This document shows, piece by piece, positions 19,527 to 27,719 of a DNA stretch of 64,000 nt. The stretch comes from Seonamhaeicola aphaedonensis (GTDB lineage Bacteria; Bacteroidota; Bacteroidia; Flavobacteriales; Flavobacteriaceae): NCBI RefSeq assembly GCF_003386195.1, contig NZ_QRDX01000006.1:248001-312000 (forward strand), in the 5' to 3' direction. Positions within the stretch are counted from its first letter, which is position 1, and each line of letters opens with the position of its first letter. Below the pieces are notes generated by a model. It searched no databases. It was given only the letters and a program-made list of their open reading frames with translations, and was not told the origin of the DNA. A program made the translations under genes and the position numbers.

Positions 19527-19574
19527 ATGAGAAATAACAACAACAATAATAATTTCAATAATCCTAAATTTTAG
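19527..19574 (+). CDS. Asparagine-rich leader peptide (MRNNNNNNNFNNPKF)
   Basis: A 15-codon open frame from ATG 19527 to TAG 19572-19574. Nine of 15 residues are Asn: seven in a row (19533-19553), then Phe, then two more. The run mixes AAC and AAT codons. It begins 10 nt after a -7 box, with the A-rich spacing that Bacteroidota use in place of a Shine-Dalgarno sequence. Downstream are three mutually exclusive hairpins and then an operon for making Asn-tRNA(Asn). By analogy with trp, his and pheST leaders, ribosome stalling on the Asn codons would report low Asn-tRNA(Asn). Too short for usual gene finders. Role is inferred; the sequence pattern is directly visible. Confidence 0.8.
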   Translation: MRNNNNNNNFNNPKF

Positions 19575-19632
19575 GACAGGAAGGTTATTGTTCAAAAATA
19601 TTAAAAGCCTTCCAAAAACGGGAGGCTTTTTT
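19556..19632 (+). promoter_or_regulatory. Transcription attenuator of the gat operon (regions 1-4)
   Basis: Region 1 (19556-19565, caataatcct) pairs with region 2 (19582-19590, aggttattg) through 9 bp with one bulged T. Region 2 (19579-19586, ggaaggtt) alternatively pairs with region 3 (19606-19613, agccttcc) as an antiterminator, which can extend past one mismatch to 19590/19602. Region 3 (19603-19613) also pairs with region 4 (19620-19630) as the terminator. Region 1 overlaps the last two Asn codons. A ribosome stalled in the Asn run masks region 1 and frees region 2. A ribosome at the stop codon masks region 2 and lets the terminator form. No translation gives the 1:2 stem, hence also termination. 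Confidence 0.82.
19603..19632 (+). terminator. Attenuator terminator hairpin of the gat operon
   Basis: The arm aaaagccttcc (19603-19613) pairs with gggaggctttt (19620-19630) through 11 bp with one T-G wobble and a 6-nt loop, then a T-run. It ends 18 nt before the first gat start codon, so it can only work as a regulated terminator for that operon (the porin gene ends 460 nt earlier). Confidence 0.88.
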
Positions 19633-19650
19633 AATTAAAAAATTTGAAAC

Positions 19651-19920
19651 ATGAGTAAAATTATGACAGTCGACGTTCTGTCGAGTATTAAAGGCTCAAA
19701 ACCCTCAGAAGCGGTAAGTAAACTATTTGATGTGATTAAAAATGCACACCCATCAAATAACAGCACTTTTAATAGTAATCATAATAAAGCGGTATCAATA
19801 GATGATTTAAGAGAGGATGTCGTAATTGAAAGTTCGGCCACCGAAAGACAAATCATAAAAGACAATTTTCCTAAAGAGAAAAATGGGTACTTAGTTGTTT
19901 CCAAAGTGATTGAAGAATAA
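19651..19920 (+). CDS. GatC-like subunit of the tRNA-dependent amidotransferase
   Basis: An 89-residue protein in the gatC position. Its C-terminal 40 residues (SIDDLREDVVIESSATERQI and on to GYLVVSKVIEE) follow the GatC tail pattern: an LRxD motif, then a linker and a Gly-Tyr/Phe-x-VxKVIE end, which in known GatCAB structures wraps GatA. The usual GatC N-terminal helices (the segment with the lelseeE pattern) are not recognisable. They are replaced by about 48 residues containing an Asn/Ser-rich stretch (NNSTFNSNHN). Its stop overlaps the gatA start (TAATG). Identity as a remodelled GatC is likely but not certain. Confidence 0.62.
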   Translation: MSKIMTVDVLSSIKGSKPSEAVSKLFDVIKNAHPSNNSTFNSNHNKAVSIDDLREDVVIESSATERQIIKDNFPKEKNGYLVVSKVIEE

Positions 19921-21323
19921 TGATGGAGTCTCAAATTAAAGCCATACACCAAAAACTAGTCAAAAAAGAAATTTCTTGTTCAGACCTAGTAAAAGAAAAA
20001 CTAAACTTATTAAAACCCAATACACACAACACGGTTAATAGTCTTTTGGAAGACTATGCCTTAGCTTTAGCCATTAAAGTTGACGAAAAGATAGCGAACG
20101 GAGAAACCATTGGTTTATTAGAGGGTATTCCGTTTGGCATTAAAGATGTTTATATGCTTAAGGGCACCTATACTACAGCTAGTTCAGACTTATTAAAAAA
20201 TTACAAATCGGCCTATACTGCAACAGCTATTCAGAAACTTCTAGATGTTGGTGCCATTCCTATTGTTAAAGAAAACTGCGATAGTTTTGGACATGGATCA
20301 TCCAGTGAAAATACCATTTTTGGTGCGGTTAAAAATGCTATAAACCCAGAATTAGTAGCAGGGGGTTCAAGTGGTGGTTCTGCAGTTAATGTTGCCAAAG
20401 AATTTACGGTATTTTCCATTGGTGGAGATACAGGAGGTTCTATTCGTCAACCTGCAGGATATAATGGTATTTATGGTTTAAAACCTACTTATGGGCGTAT
20501 TTCAAGATATGGTTTAATGGCCTACGCCTCATCAACAGATTGTGTTGGACCTATTGCTAAATCTATTGAAGATATTAGGATTGTACTGAACGTTATGAGT
20601 GGTAAGGATGTTAAAGACCAAACCACTTATGTTTCAGAACCTATTACCGAAGAAACAATAGCTTCAAATGGTTCCGTCAAATCTGTTGGATATTTTAAAA
20701 ATTTTATTAAAAGTGAGGCTATAGATCCTAAGGTAAAAAGCGATTTTATTTCAGTTGTTGAAAAGATTAAAGCTAAAGGTATTAAAGTAAAAGCTTTAGA
20801 TTTCTTTAAATCTGACACTTTGGTTTCAACGTATTATACTTTAGCAATGGCCGAAACTGCCTCTAACCTATCTCGCTTAGATGGTACCAACTACGGAAAT
20901 AGAATAGAGGGCGACAACTTAAAAGACAGTTATTCTATAACGCGTTCTAAAAATTTTTCTGAAGAAACGAAACGAAGAATTGTTGGTGGAAATCAAGTTT
21001 TATCGCAAGGATTTAGTGACGAAATTTATTTAAAGGGACTCGCATTAAGAGACCAAATTTCACGAAATTTTGAAGATGATTTTAACGAGGTTGACGTAAT
21101 TATTTCTCCAGTAACACCCGGTACGCCACCAAAAATTGGCGATAGTTTGAAAGACCCACTAGCCATGTATTTAAGTGACGCTTACACTGTAGGGTTTAGT
21201 TTAGGGCAGCTACCAACTTTAACAGTACCTCAGGGCACTGAGACAGGCTTACAAATAACAGCCGCAAAAGACAATGACGAACTTGTTTTGAAGTTTGCTA
21301 ACTTCTTAAAAGATACGATATAA
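19920..21323 (+). CDS. gatA: Asp-tRNA(Asn)/Glu-tRNA(Gln) amidotransferase subunit A
   Basis: The glutaminase subunit of GatCAB: it releases ammonia from glutamine for amidation of mischarged tRNA in GatB. It is an amidase-signature enzyme of 467 residues. The catalytic Lys75 is in GIPFGIKDVY, cis-Ser150 in VAGGSSGGSA and nucleophile Ser174 in GGDTGGSIRQPAG, with the family spacing (99 and 24 residues). The start codon overlaps the gatC-like stop and is followed by a second ATG, so the protein may begin at either Met. Its own stop overlaps the gatB-aspS start, so all three genes are translationally coupled. Confidence 0.95.
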   Translation: MMESQIKAIHQKLVKKEISCSDLVKEKLNLLKPNTHNTVNSLLEDYALALAIKVDEKIANGETIGLLEGIPFGIKDVYMLKGTYTTASSDLLKNYKSAYTATAIQKLLDVGAIPIVKENCDSFGHGSSSENTIFGAVKNAINPELVAGGSSGGSAVNVAKEFTVFSIGGDTGGSIRQPAGYNGIYGLKPTYGRISRYGLMAYASSTDCVGPIAKSIEDIRIVLNVMSGKDVKDQTTYVSEPITEETIASNGSVKSVGYFKNFIKSEAIDPKVKSDFISVVEKIKAKGIKVKALDFFKSDTLVSTYYTLAMAETASNLSRLDGTNYGNRIEGDNLKDSYSITRSKNFSEETKRRIVGGNQVLSQGFSDEIYLKGLALRDQISRNFEDDFNEVDVIISPVTPGTPPKIGDSLKDPLAMYLSDAYTVGFSLGQLPTLTVPQGTETGLQITAAKDNDELVLKFANFLKDTI

Positions 21324-24300
21324 TGGATTTAGAGCAATTAAACGAGATACTAAAAGCCCATGAATTAGAATTGGTTATTGGGTTGGAAACTCACATCCGG
21401 TTAAATACAAAAACCAAACTTTTCTGCTCTTGTCCTAATGAAGAAACAGAAACACCCAATGAGCATATTTGCTCGGTTTGCACTGGTCAAATGGGGGTAC
21501 TTCCAGCCGTAAACAAAGAAGCCATTACTAAAGCTATTTACTTTGGAAAAGCCGTAAAATCAACCTTTAGTAATGATGTTATTTCATGGGACCGAAAGCA
21601 TTATGAGTATCCAGACAACCCAAAAAATATACAAATAACTCAGTTTCATAATCCAATTATTCCAGACGGACAAGTGTCTTGTTTCAGAAACGATGGAAGT
21701 GAATTTACAGTCAATCTAACCCAAGTTCATATTGAAGAAGATGCTGCCAAATTAATGCATGAAAAAACAGTATCACTAGTAGATTTCAACAAAGCTGGTG
21801 TGCCACTTATAGAGATTGTAACAGAGCCTTGTATCCATCATATTGAAGATGCTTCAACATATGCACAATACCTTCAACGTATTGTTCAGAACTTAAAAAT
21901 TTCTGAAGCAAACCTTGAAAAAGGAGAGTTTAAATCGGATGTTTCGGTGTCGCTTCGAAAAAAACGTAGTTATAACTTAAACCCAAGAACTGAGATTAAA
22001 AACCTCAACTCATTTAAGTTTATGACTGAGGCTTTAAAAGAAGAAGTTGAAAAACAACTAAATTATTATTTAGAGCATAAAGAATTTAGACCAGACCAAA
22101 CCACCGTGCTCTTTGATGCAGATTTAAAGCAAACCAAAACCATGCGCAAAAAGGAGTATGAAGCTGATTATCGGTTCATCTCTGAGCCAGATTTACCGTT
22201 TGTAAACATCAAAAACGTTGTAGAATCTATTGATGTTGATATTAGCGCATTGCCATACTCTGTAGAACGTATTCTAATAAGAGGTGGCGTATTGCCTCAA
22301 GATGCTAAATTCTTTACTGCCGATGCCCTACGTTCTAAAACGTTTATGACTCTAAACAAAGAGCTTAATGACCCATCTTTTGTTGCTAAAACACTGGTAA
22401 ATAATATCGGTGCCGATGACTATGCCGATATTTATAGAATTGAACATCTTATTGAAATTTTCAAACTGTTTAAAGAGGAAAAAATAACCTCTGTCCTAGT
22501 TCAAAATGCTATTACTTCGTATTTGAAAGATAGAACTTTTGATTACAACAAATATTTTGAAGACAATACCATTTCAAAAGAAAAAATTGACCATGCTATT
22601 GCCAAAATTATTAATGAAAATGAGGCTATTGCAAACGATATTAAAGCTGGAAACCAAGGTAAAGCTGGTATTTTAGTCGGAAAAGTTATTGGCATAATTG
22701 GCAAAGGGGCTTCTGGAAAAGTGATTCGAAAAGGTATTTTAAATGCTTTATCTACCGAAAATGACAGTAAACCAGAGACCGAAGACCGCAATAAAAAGGG
22801 TGCCACTGCCGATATTGAACGACCAACAACGAAACAACAAGAAGAGGTATTGCCAGAAATACCCATAATTGTAAAAGATGAATACAGAACACATATTGCT
22901 ACAGACCTATCGGAAGCCTCAATTACTAAAAAAGTGACCTTAGCAGGTTGGGTTTCTAGTGTTCGTGACCATGGTGAATTGATGTTCATTGACTTACGAG
23001 ATTCCAGTAATGAGATTTTTCAAGTACGTTTAAGCAGAGAATCATTCCCTAACTTAGATGACTTGGTGAAATTAAAACCAGAATCTGTTATCATGGTAAC
23101 AGGTAACATTGTGAGACGTCATGAAGATGATTTTAACCCAAGTTTAAGAACAGGAACCATTGAGATGAAAACTTCGGAATTAGAAATTCTGAACCTTTCT
23201 AGAACCTTACCTTTTGAAATTAAACGCGCCACCAAAACAAACGAAACTACGCGTTTTCAGTACAAGTTCTTAGACCACAGAAATGCCGACGTACATCGCG
23301 TGATTAGAAATAGACACAAGGTCATTAAACTCTTGCGAGATATTTTAGACCAACAGGACTTCCTTGAAATAGAAACACCAATTTTGAGTGCAGGAACCGA
23401 TGAGGGTGCTCGAGAATTTATTGTTCCAACAAGAAAAGAAGCTGGTTCGTTTTATACCTTACCACAGGCACCACAGCAATTTAAGCAAATGTTAATGGTT
23501 AGTGGTTATGAAAAATATTTTCAGATTGCACGCTGTTTTAGAGACGAGGACTCTAGAGGTGACCGTCAACCAGAATTCACCCAGTTAGATATTGAAATGG
23601 CCTATGCTAGTATGCAACAAATTATGGATTTGAACACCTACATGTTCAATGAAATTGTTGAAAATGTTTATGGCAAAAAATGGATTTTAAAACCTTTTAA
23701 AGTTTTAACTTACAAAGAGGCTATGGACAAGTATGGGTGTGATAGACCTGACCTTCGTTTTGGTTTAGAAATGCAAGACATTACTGAGATTGTAAAAGAC
23801 ACAACTTTCCAAGTATTCAGCAAACCTATTGATGAGGGTGGTATTGTAAAATGCATTAAAGTTTCTGCAAAAGAACAGGGTAAGCAACGCATGTCTAAAG
23901 GGCAAATAGAAAAATTAACCGCTATTGCTCAAGAGCATGGTTTGGGTGGTTTAGCCTACATTATTGTTAACGAAAACGATTTACAATCGCCTATCATTAA
24001 ATTTTTAGGAGAAGATATCGCTGCCAATATTATAAAAGCAACCCATGCTGAAGTTGGTGATATTGTATTCTTTTCTGCGGCCGATTATGCTACCGCAAAT
24101 AAAGCCTTAGATGCTGTAAGGCAAGAAATGGGTAAAATGCTTAGGCTAATAAATCCAAAAGAACTAAGACCTGCCTGGGTTATTGATTTTCCTATGTTTG
24201 AAAAAACCGATGAAGGCAAATGGACTTTTACACATAACCCCTTCTCAATGCCAGCTACCTATGACATTGAAAAACACTTAAATGGTGATGAGAGCGAAAT

Positions 24301-24664
24301 TGGCTCAATTATAGCCCAACAATATGATTTAATATTGAATGGTTATGAAATCGGAGGTGGTTCAGTACGTGCCCACAAACCTGAAATACTAGAGGCTACT
24401 TACAAAAATATGGGCTATAACAAAGAAGACATGATGAAGAGTGTAGGTACCATGTACAAGGCTTTTCATTATGGTGCACCACCTCATGGTGGTATTGCTT
24501 GGGGGGTAGACCGTTTGATGATGATTCTTGAAAAGAAAGCCTCTATTAGAGAAGTTATGGCATTCCCAAAAACAGGAACCAGTGAAGATTTATTATTTGG
24601 AGCACCATCACCACTATCAGATAAAAAAGTAGAGGAAATGAATGTGAAGGTGATAAAGAAATAA
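21323..24664 (+). CDS. GatB-AspS fusion: amidotransferase subunit B joined to aspartyl-tRNA synthetase
   Basis: A single uninterrupted 1113-codon frame. Residues about 16-485 are GatB: VIGLETHIRLNTKTKLFC, a zinc site FCSCPN...CSVC, the kinase/cradle domain and a YqeY-like tail ending in ASGKVIRKGILNAL. A charged linker follows (about 486-515). Residues about 520-1113 are bacterial AspRS: OB-fold anticodon domain (VTLAGWVSSVRDHGELMFID), motif 2 FRDEDSRGDRQPEFTQLDIE, GAD insertion domain, motif 3 HGGIAWGVDRLMMIL and tail FPKTGTSEDLLFGAPSPL. The protein would both charge Asp onto tRNA(Asn) and convert it to Asn-tRNA(Asn). No frameshift or stop interrupts it. Confidence 0.93.
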   Translation: MDLEQLNEILKAHELELVIGLETHIRLNTKTKLFCSCPNEETETPNEHICSVCTGQMGVLPAVNKEAITKAIYFGKAVKSTFSNDVISWDRKHYEYPDNPKNIQITQFHNPIIPDGQVSCFRNDGSEFTVNLTQVHIEEDAAKLMHEKTVSLVDFNKAGVPLIEIVTEPCIHHIEDASTYAQYLQRIVQNLKISEANLEKGEFKSDVSVSLRKKRSYNLNPRTEIKNLNSFKFMTEALKEEVEKQLNYYLEHKEFRPDQTTVLFDADLKQTKTMRKKEYEADYRFISEPDLPFVNIKNVVESIDVDISALPYSVERILIRGGVLPQDAKFFTADALRSKTFMTLNKELNDPSFVAKTLVNNIGADDYADIYRIEHLIEIFKLFKEEKITSVLVQNAITSYLKDRTFDYNKYFEDNTISKEKIDHAIAKIINENEAIANDIKAGNQGKAGILVGKVIGIIGKGASGKVIRKGILNALSTENDSKPETEDRNKKGATADIERPTTKQQEEVLPEIPIIVKDEYRTHIATDLSEASITKKVTLAGWVSSVRDHGELMFIDLRDSSNEIFQVRLSRESFPNLDDLVKLKPESVIMVTGNIVRRHEDDFNPSLRTGTIEMKTSELEILNLSRTLPFEIKRATKTNETTRFQYKFLDHRNADVHRVIRNRHKVIKLLRDILDQQDFLEIETPILSAGTDEGAREFIVPTRKEAGSFYTLPQAPQQFKQMLMVSGYEKYFQIARCFRDEDSRGDRQPEFTQLDIEMAYASMQQIMDLNTYMFNEIVENVYGKKWILKPFKVLTYKEAMDKYGCDRPDLRFGLEMQDITEIVKDTTFQVFSKPIDEGGIVKCIKVSAKEQGKQRMSKGQIEKLTAIAQEHGLGGLAYIIVNENDLQSPIIKFLGEDIAANIIKATHAEVGDIVFFSAADYATANKALDAVRQEMGKMLRLINPKELRPAWVIDFPMFEKTDEGKWTFTHNPFSMPATYDIEKHLNGDESEIGSIIAQQYDLILNGYEIGGGSVRAHKPEILEATYKNMGYNKEDMMKSVGTMYKAFHYGAPPHGGIAWGVDRLMMILEKKASIREVMAFPKTGTSEDLLFGAPSPLSDKKVEEMNVKVIKK

Positions 24665-24685
24665 CTTCATTTATATCGTTGAGTT

Positions 24686-24714
24686 AAAAAGCTTCGGTAT
24701 TCCTGAAGTTTTTT
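24686..24714 (+). terminator. Terminator of the gat operon
   Basis: The arm aaaaagcttc (24686-24695) pairs with gaagtttttt (24705-24714) with one wobble and a 9-nt loop, then a T-run. It lies 21 nt past the fusion gene stop. Confidence 0.75.
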
Positions 24715-24795
24715 TGTAAACTTTAACACTCTTTATGTTAAGTTTTGTATTAACTTGAAGACACAATACTAAATTCAAAATCAAAAACTATAATT

Positions 24796-25341
24796 ATGAA
24801 AAAATCACTAATCATCTGCTTACTGGCTTTAACTTTTATTATGTTATGTTCAACTAACCTAAGTGCACAAAAATTCAGGGGTTTAGATAAAAGCCCAATG
24901 GATGCAGCTGCATTTCCCGCAAGTTATAAAGAAGCCAACAAAGCAATTAGAATTATTTATAGTAGACCTCAACTAAAAGATAGAGATTTAAGTTCACTTG
25001 CTCCTAATGGTAAAGTTTGGAGAACAGGTGCAAATGAAGCTCCAGAATTAACTCTTTACAAAGATATGCACCTAGGAAATACTCTAATTAAAGCTGGCAC
25101 TTATACTTTTTATGTTATTCCTGGTGATAAAGAATGGACAGCTATTATTAGTAAAGATATTAATGTTTGGGGGGCCTATTCTTATAATGAGGCTAATGAT
25201 GTTGCAAGACTTTCTGTTCCAGTTGTCTCAGATGAAGAGTCTCTTGAAGCTTTCTCAATAGTTTTTGACGAAAAAAACAATGTTATTAACATGCATTTAG
25301 GTTGGGGAACCACTAGAGTTACTGTACCCTTTACTAAATAA
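24796..25341 (+). CDS. DUF2911 domain protein, secreted (copy 1)
   Basis: A 181-residue exported protein with signal peptide (LIICLLALTFIMLCSTNLSA, cleavage around residue 24). The DUF2911 core is conserved: IRIIYSRPQLKDRDL, KVWRTGANEAPELTL, IKAGTYTFYVIPGDKEWTAI and LHLGWGTTRVTVPF-like end. A second DUF2911 gene is at 45826. The family's function is unknown; the WRTGANEA loop looks like a conserved surface site. It is monocistronic with a terminator shared with queE. Confidence 0.9.
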   Translation: MKKSLIICLLALTFIMLCSTNLSAQKFRGLDKSPMDAAAFPASYKEANKAIRIIYSRPQLKDRDLSSLAPNGKVWRTGANEAPELTLYKDMHLGNTLIKAGTYTFYVIPGDKEWTAIISKDINVWGAYSYNEANDVARLSVPVVSDEESLEAFSIVFDEKNNVINMHLGWGTTRVTVPFTK

Positions 25342-25354
25342 CTTTTGATGGAAA

Positions 25355-25393
25355 TCACAAAAAAATCTTGATTTGTCGAAGCTTTTTTTGTGA
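25355..25393. terminator. Bidirectional terminator between DUF2911 and queE
   Basis: tcacaaaaaaa (25355-25365) pairs with tttttttgtga (25383-25393), with an inner ctt/aag extension. It lies between two convergent genes and directly abuts the queE stop. Confidence 0.7.
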
Positions 25394-26023
25394 CTAAGGT
25401 ATGTTCAAATATTTATGTGTTTGAAGTGACACTTTCCATTTAGGGTTTTGCATAACATAATCCACAATTAATGGAATAACTTTATCACGCTTGCTCCACT
25501 CAGGCTGCAAGTACAAAATACAGTTTTTATTCACTTTAGATGCCTGCTCTTCAGCAAATCTTAGGTCATCTTTATTATAGACTATCACTTTTAGTTCATG
25601 AGCTTTTTCATAAACTTCATTAGTTGGTAATTTCATTTTTTTTGGTGATAAGCAAATCCAATCCCAATCGCCTGTAAGCTTATAAGCTCCAGAGGTTTCA
25701 ATGTGGGTTTTCAACCCAAAAGCCTTTAGTTTGGTGGTCAACATAGTCATATCCCACATTAACGGTTCACCACCAGTTACCACAATAGTATCACTATATT
25801 TTTTGGCATTATCTACAATTTTTGAAGTAGCTGTTGGTGGGTGCAAATCAGCATTCCAACTTTCTTTTACGTCACACCAATGACACCCCACATCACAACC
25901 GCCAATTCTTATAAAATAAGCAGCAGTTCCTTTATGATACCCTTCTCCTTGAATGGTGTAAAATTCTTCCATTAAGGGTAACATATCTCCCTTATCTACC
26001 AATTTTTGTATTTCCGTATTCAT
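25394..26023 (-). CDS. queE: 7-carboxy-7-deazaguanine synthase (QueE)
   Basis: A radical-SAM enzyme that contracts 6-carboxy-tetrahydropterin to 7-carboxy-7-deazaguanine in the queuosine pathway. The FeS motif CDVGCHWCD (CX3CX2C) lies near residue 43, preceded by the signature LMEEFYTIQGEGYHKGTAAYF. VVTGGEPLMW is the SAM-contacting GGE motif. The frame opens at 26053, but the ATG at 26023 (MNTEIQKLVD) is the better start: the longer version adds an atypical hydrophobic stretch and would span the -7 box at 26031-26038. It has no pathway neighbours here. Confidence 0.93.
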   Translation of the reverse strand: MNTEIQKLVDKGDMLPLMEEFYTIQGEGYHKGTAAYFIRIGGCDVGCHWCDVKESWNADLHPPTATSKIVDNAKKYSDTIVVTGGEPLMWDMTMLTTKLKAFGLKTHIETSGAYKLTGDWDWICLSPKKMKLPTNEVYEKAHELKVIVYNKDDLRFAEEQASKVNKNCILYLQPEWSKRDKVIPLIVDYVMQNPKWKVSLQTHKYLNIP

Positions 26024-26030
26024 AAGTCTG

Positions 26031-26038
26031 CAAAGATA
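26031..26038 (-). promoter_or_regulatory. -7 promoter box of queE
   Basis: Minus-strand TATCTTTG matches TAnnTTTG and ends 7 nt upstream of the ATG at 26023. This supports the shorter start and a very short leader. Confidence 0.45.
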
Positions 26039-26125
26039 ATATATGACAATCAATTGTTAATTGTTTTGTAATAATGTTTACTCAATTTAATAAAGTAATG
26101 CTATTTTTATACAAAATAATAGTGT

Positions 26126-27673
26126 ATGGATATAAAGGAAACTTTTTTTAATTATATAACCGAAGGGAATGAAACCAAAGGTGACTTTATACCCATTGGT
26201 GCCGCTATGTTAAATGGCGAAACAATAACTGGGGCTCATGTAAAAATACCTTTAAAGACCATGAATCGTCATGGCCTAATTGCTGGTGCAACGGGCACCG
26301 GAAAAACCAAATCACTGCAAGTTTTAGCCGAAAATTTAAGTGATAAAGGTATTCCGGTTTTGTTAATGGATATTAAGGGAGACTTGAGTGGATTAGCGCA
26401 ACCTAGTTCAGGACATCCTAAAATTGACGAAAGGCACGAAAAAATAGGATTACCTTTTGAAGCCAAATCATTTCCTGTTGAAATACTAACCCTTTCAGAG
26501 CAAGACGGTGTGCGCTTAAGAGCCACAGTTAGCGAGTTTGGCCCCACTCTATTATCAAGAATTTTAGACCTTACTCAAGCTCAATCAGGTGTTATGGCAG
26601 TTCTGTTCCAATATTGTGACGACAACAAACTACCCTTATTAGACTTAAAAGATTTAAAAAAAATACTGCACTATGCTACTAATGAAGGCAAAGATGAATT
26701 TACTGAATCTTATGGTAGAATTTCTACGGCCTCAACAGGTGCTATACTCAGAAAGATTATTGAATTAGAACAACAAGGAGCCGATTTATTTTTTGGAGAA
26801 ACCTCATTTGAAGTTGATGATCTATTGCGAATTGATGAAAATGGAAGAGGTTATATTAACATAATCAGGCTAACCGATATTCAGGATAGACCAAAACTTT
26901 TTTCAACATTCATGTTGAGTCTGCTAGCTGAAATATATGCTACGTTTCCTGAACAAGGAGATAGTGACCGTCCAGAATTAGTAATGTTTATAGATGAAGC
27001 GCATTTAATTTTTAACGAAGCTTCAAAACCTTTATTAAATCAAATAGAAAGTATTGTAAAACTCATAAGGAGTAAAGGGGTTGGCTTGTATTTTGTAACT
27101 CAAAATCCCACCGACGTTCCAGAGGAAGTATTAGGTCAATTAGGTTTAAAAATACAGCATGCCTTAAGAGCCTTTACTGCAAATGACAGAAAAGCTATTA
27201 AATTAACAGCGCAAAACTATCCAGACTCAGATTACTATGATACCACAGAAGTACTAACCTCTTTGGGCATTGGTGAAGCCTTAGTTTCTGCTCTAAACGA
27301 AAAAGGACGCCCAACGCCATTGGCAGCAACCATGATGCGAGCTCCTATGAGTAGAATGGATGTTTTAACAGACACTGAATTAAGCCACTTACTTTCGGAA
27401 TCTAAACTTTCAAAAAAATACAACAAAGAAGTTGACCGTGAAAGTGCTTATGAATTATTAAATGAAAAGATAGAAAAAGCTGAAGCCGAAGAAGCTAAAG
27501 AAAAGGCAAAAAAAGAGCAAGAAGCTCTAAAACAAGAAGAAGCAAAACGAAAAAGTAGAAGTTCTTCAACAAGCCGTAGAAGCAAAAGAATGAACCCTGT
27601 TGTTAAAGTGTTAACAAGTGCTACATTTATTAGAAGTGTATTTGGCATTCTAAACAAGGTCATGAAAAAATAA
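26126..27673 (+). CDS. HerA-like ATPase (DUF853 family)
   Basis: A 515-residue P-loop ATPase related to the HerA/FtsK translocases, of the DUF853 type. Walker A is GATGTGKTKSL near residue 53 and the Walker B region is LVMFIDEAHLIF near 288; QNPTDVPEEVLGQLGLKIQH and the sensor region follow. From about residue 430 the chain is a Lys/Glu/Ala coiled coil, then a basic Ser/Arg tail (SRSSSTSRRSKRMNP). DUF853 proteins are thought to be DNA-processing motors, but the function in this phylum is not established. It heads a run of plus-strand genes. Confidence 0.88.
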   Translation: MDIKETFFNYITEGNETKGDFIPIGAAMLNGETITGAHVKIPLKTMNRHGLIAGATGTGKTKSLQVLAENLSDKGIPVLLMDIKGDLSGLAQPSSGHPKIDERHEKIGLPFEAKSFPVEILTLSEQDGVRLRATVSEFGPTLLSRILDLTQAQSGVMAVLFQYCDDNKLPLLDLKDLKKILHYATNEGKDEFTESYGRISTASTGAILRKIIELEQQGADLFFGETSFEVDDLLRIDENGRGYINIIRLTDIQDRPKLFSTFMLSLLAEIYATFPEQGDSDRPELVMFIDEAHLIFNEASKPLLNQIESIVKLIRSKGVGLYFVTQNPTDVPEEVLGQLGLKIQHALRAFTANDRKAIKLTAQNYPDSDYYDTTEVLTSLGIGEALVSALNEKGRPTPLAATMMRAPMSRMDVLTDTELSHLLSESKLSKKYNKEVDRESAYELLNEKIEKAEAEEAKEKAKKEQEALKQEEAKRKSRSSSTSRRSKRMNPVVKVLTSATFIRSVFGILNKVMKK

Positions 27674-27719
27674 CACCTAAAATTTATATTAACCAATTTA
27701 TAAAAAACTAATTTCAATA

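Noticed and set aside
19533-19562. Asn run as a mere AAY microsatellite
   Set aside because: It remains a possible origin of the run, but the open frame with start and stop, the promoter box, the three exclusive hairpins and the matching operon product are better explained by attenuation.
21323-24664. GatB-AspS fusion as an assembly or frameshift artefact
   Set aside because: The frame is continuous with an intact linker, both halves keep all motifs, and there is no internal promoter or stop at the junction.
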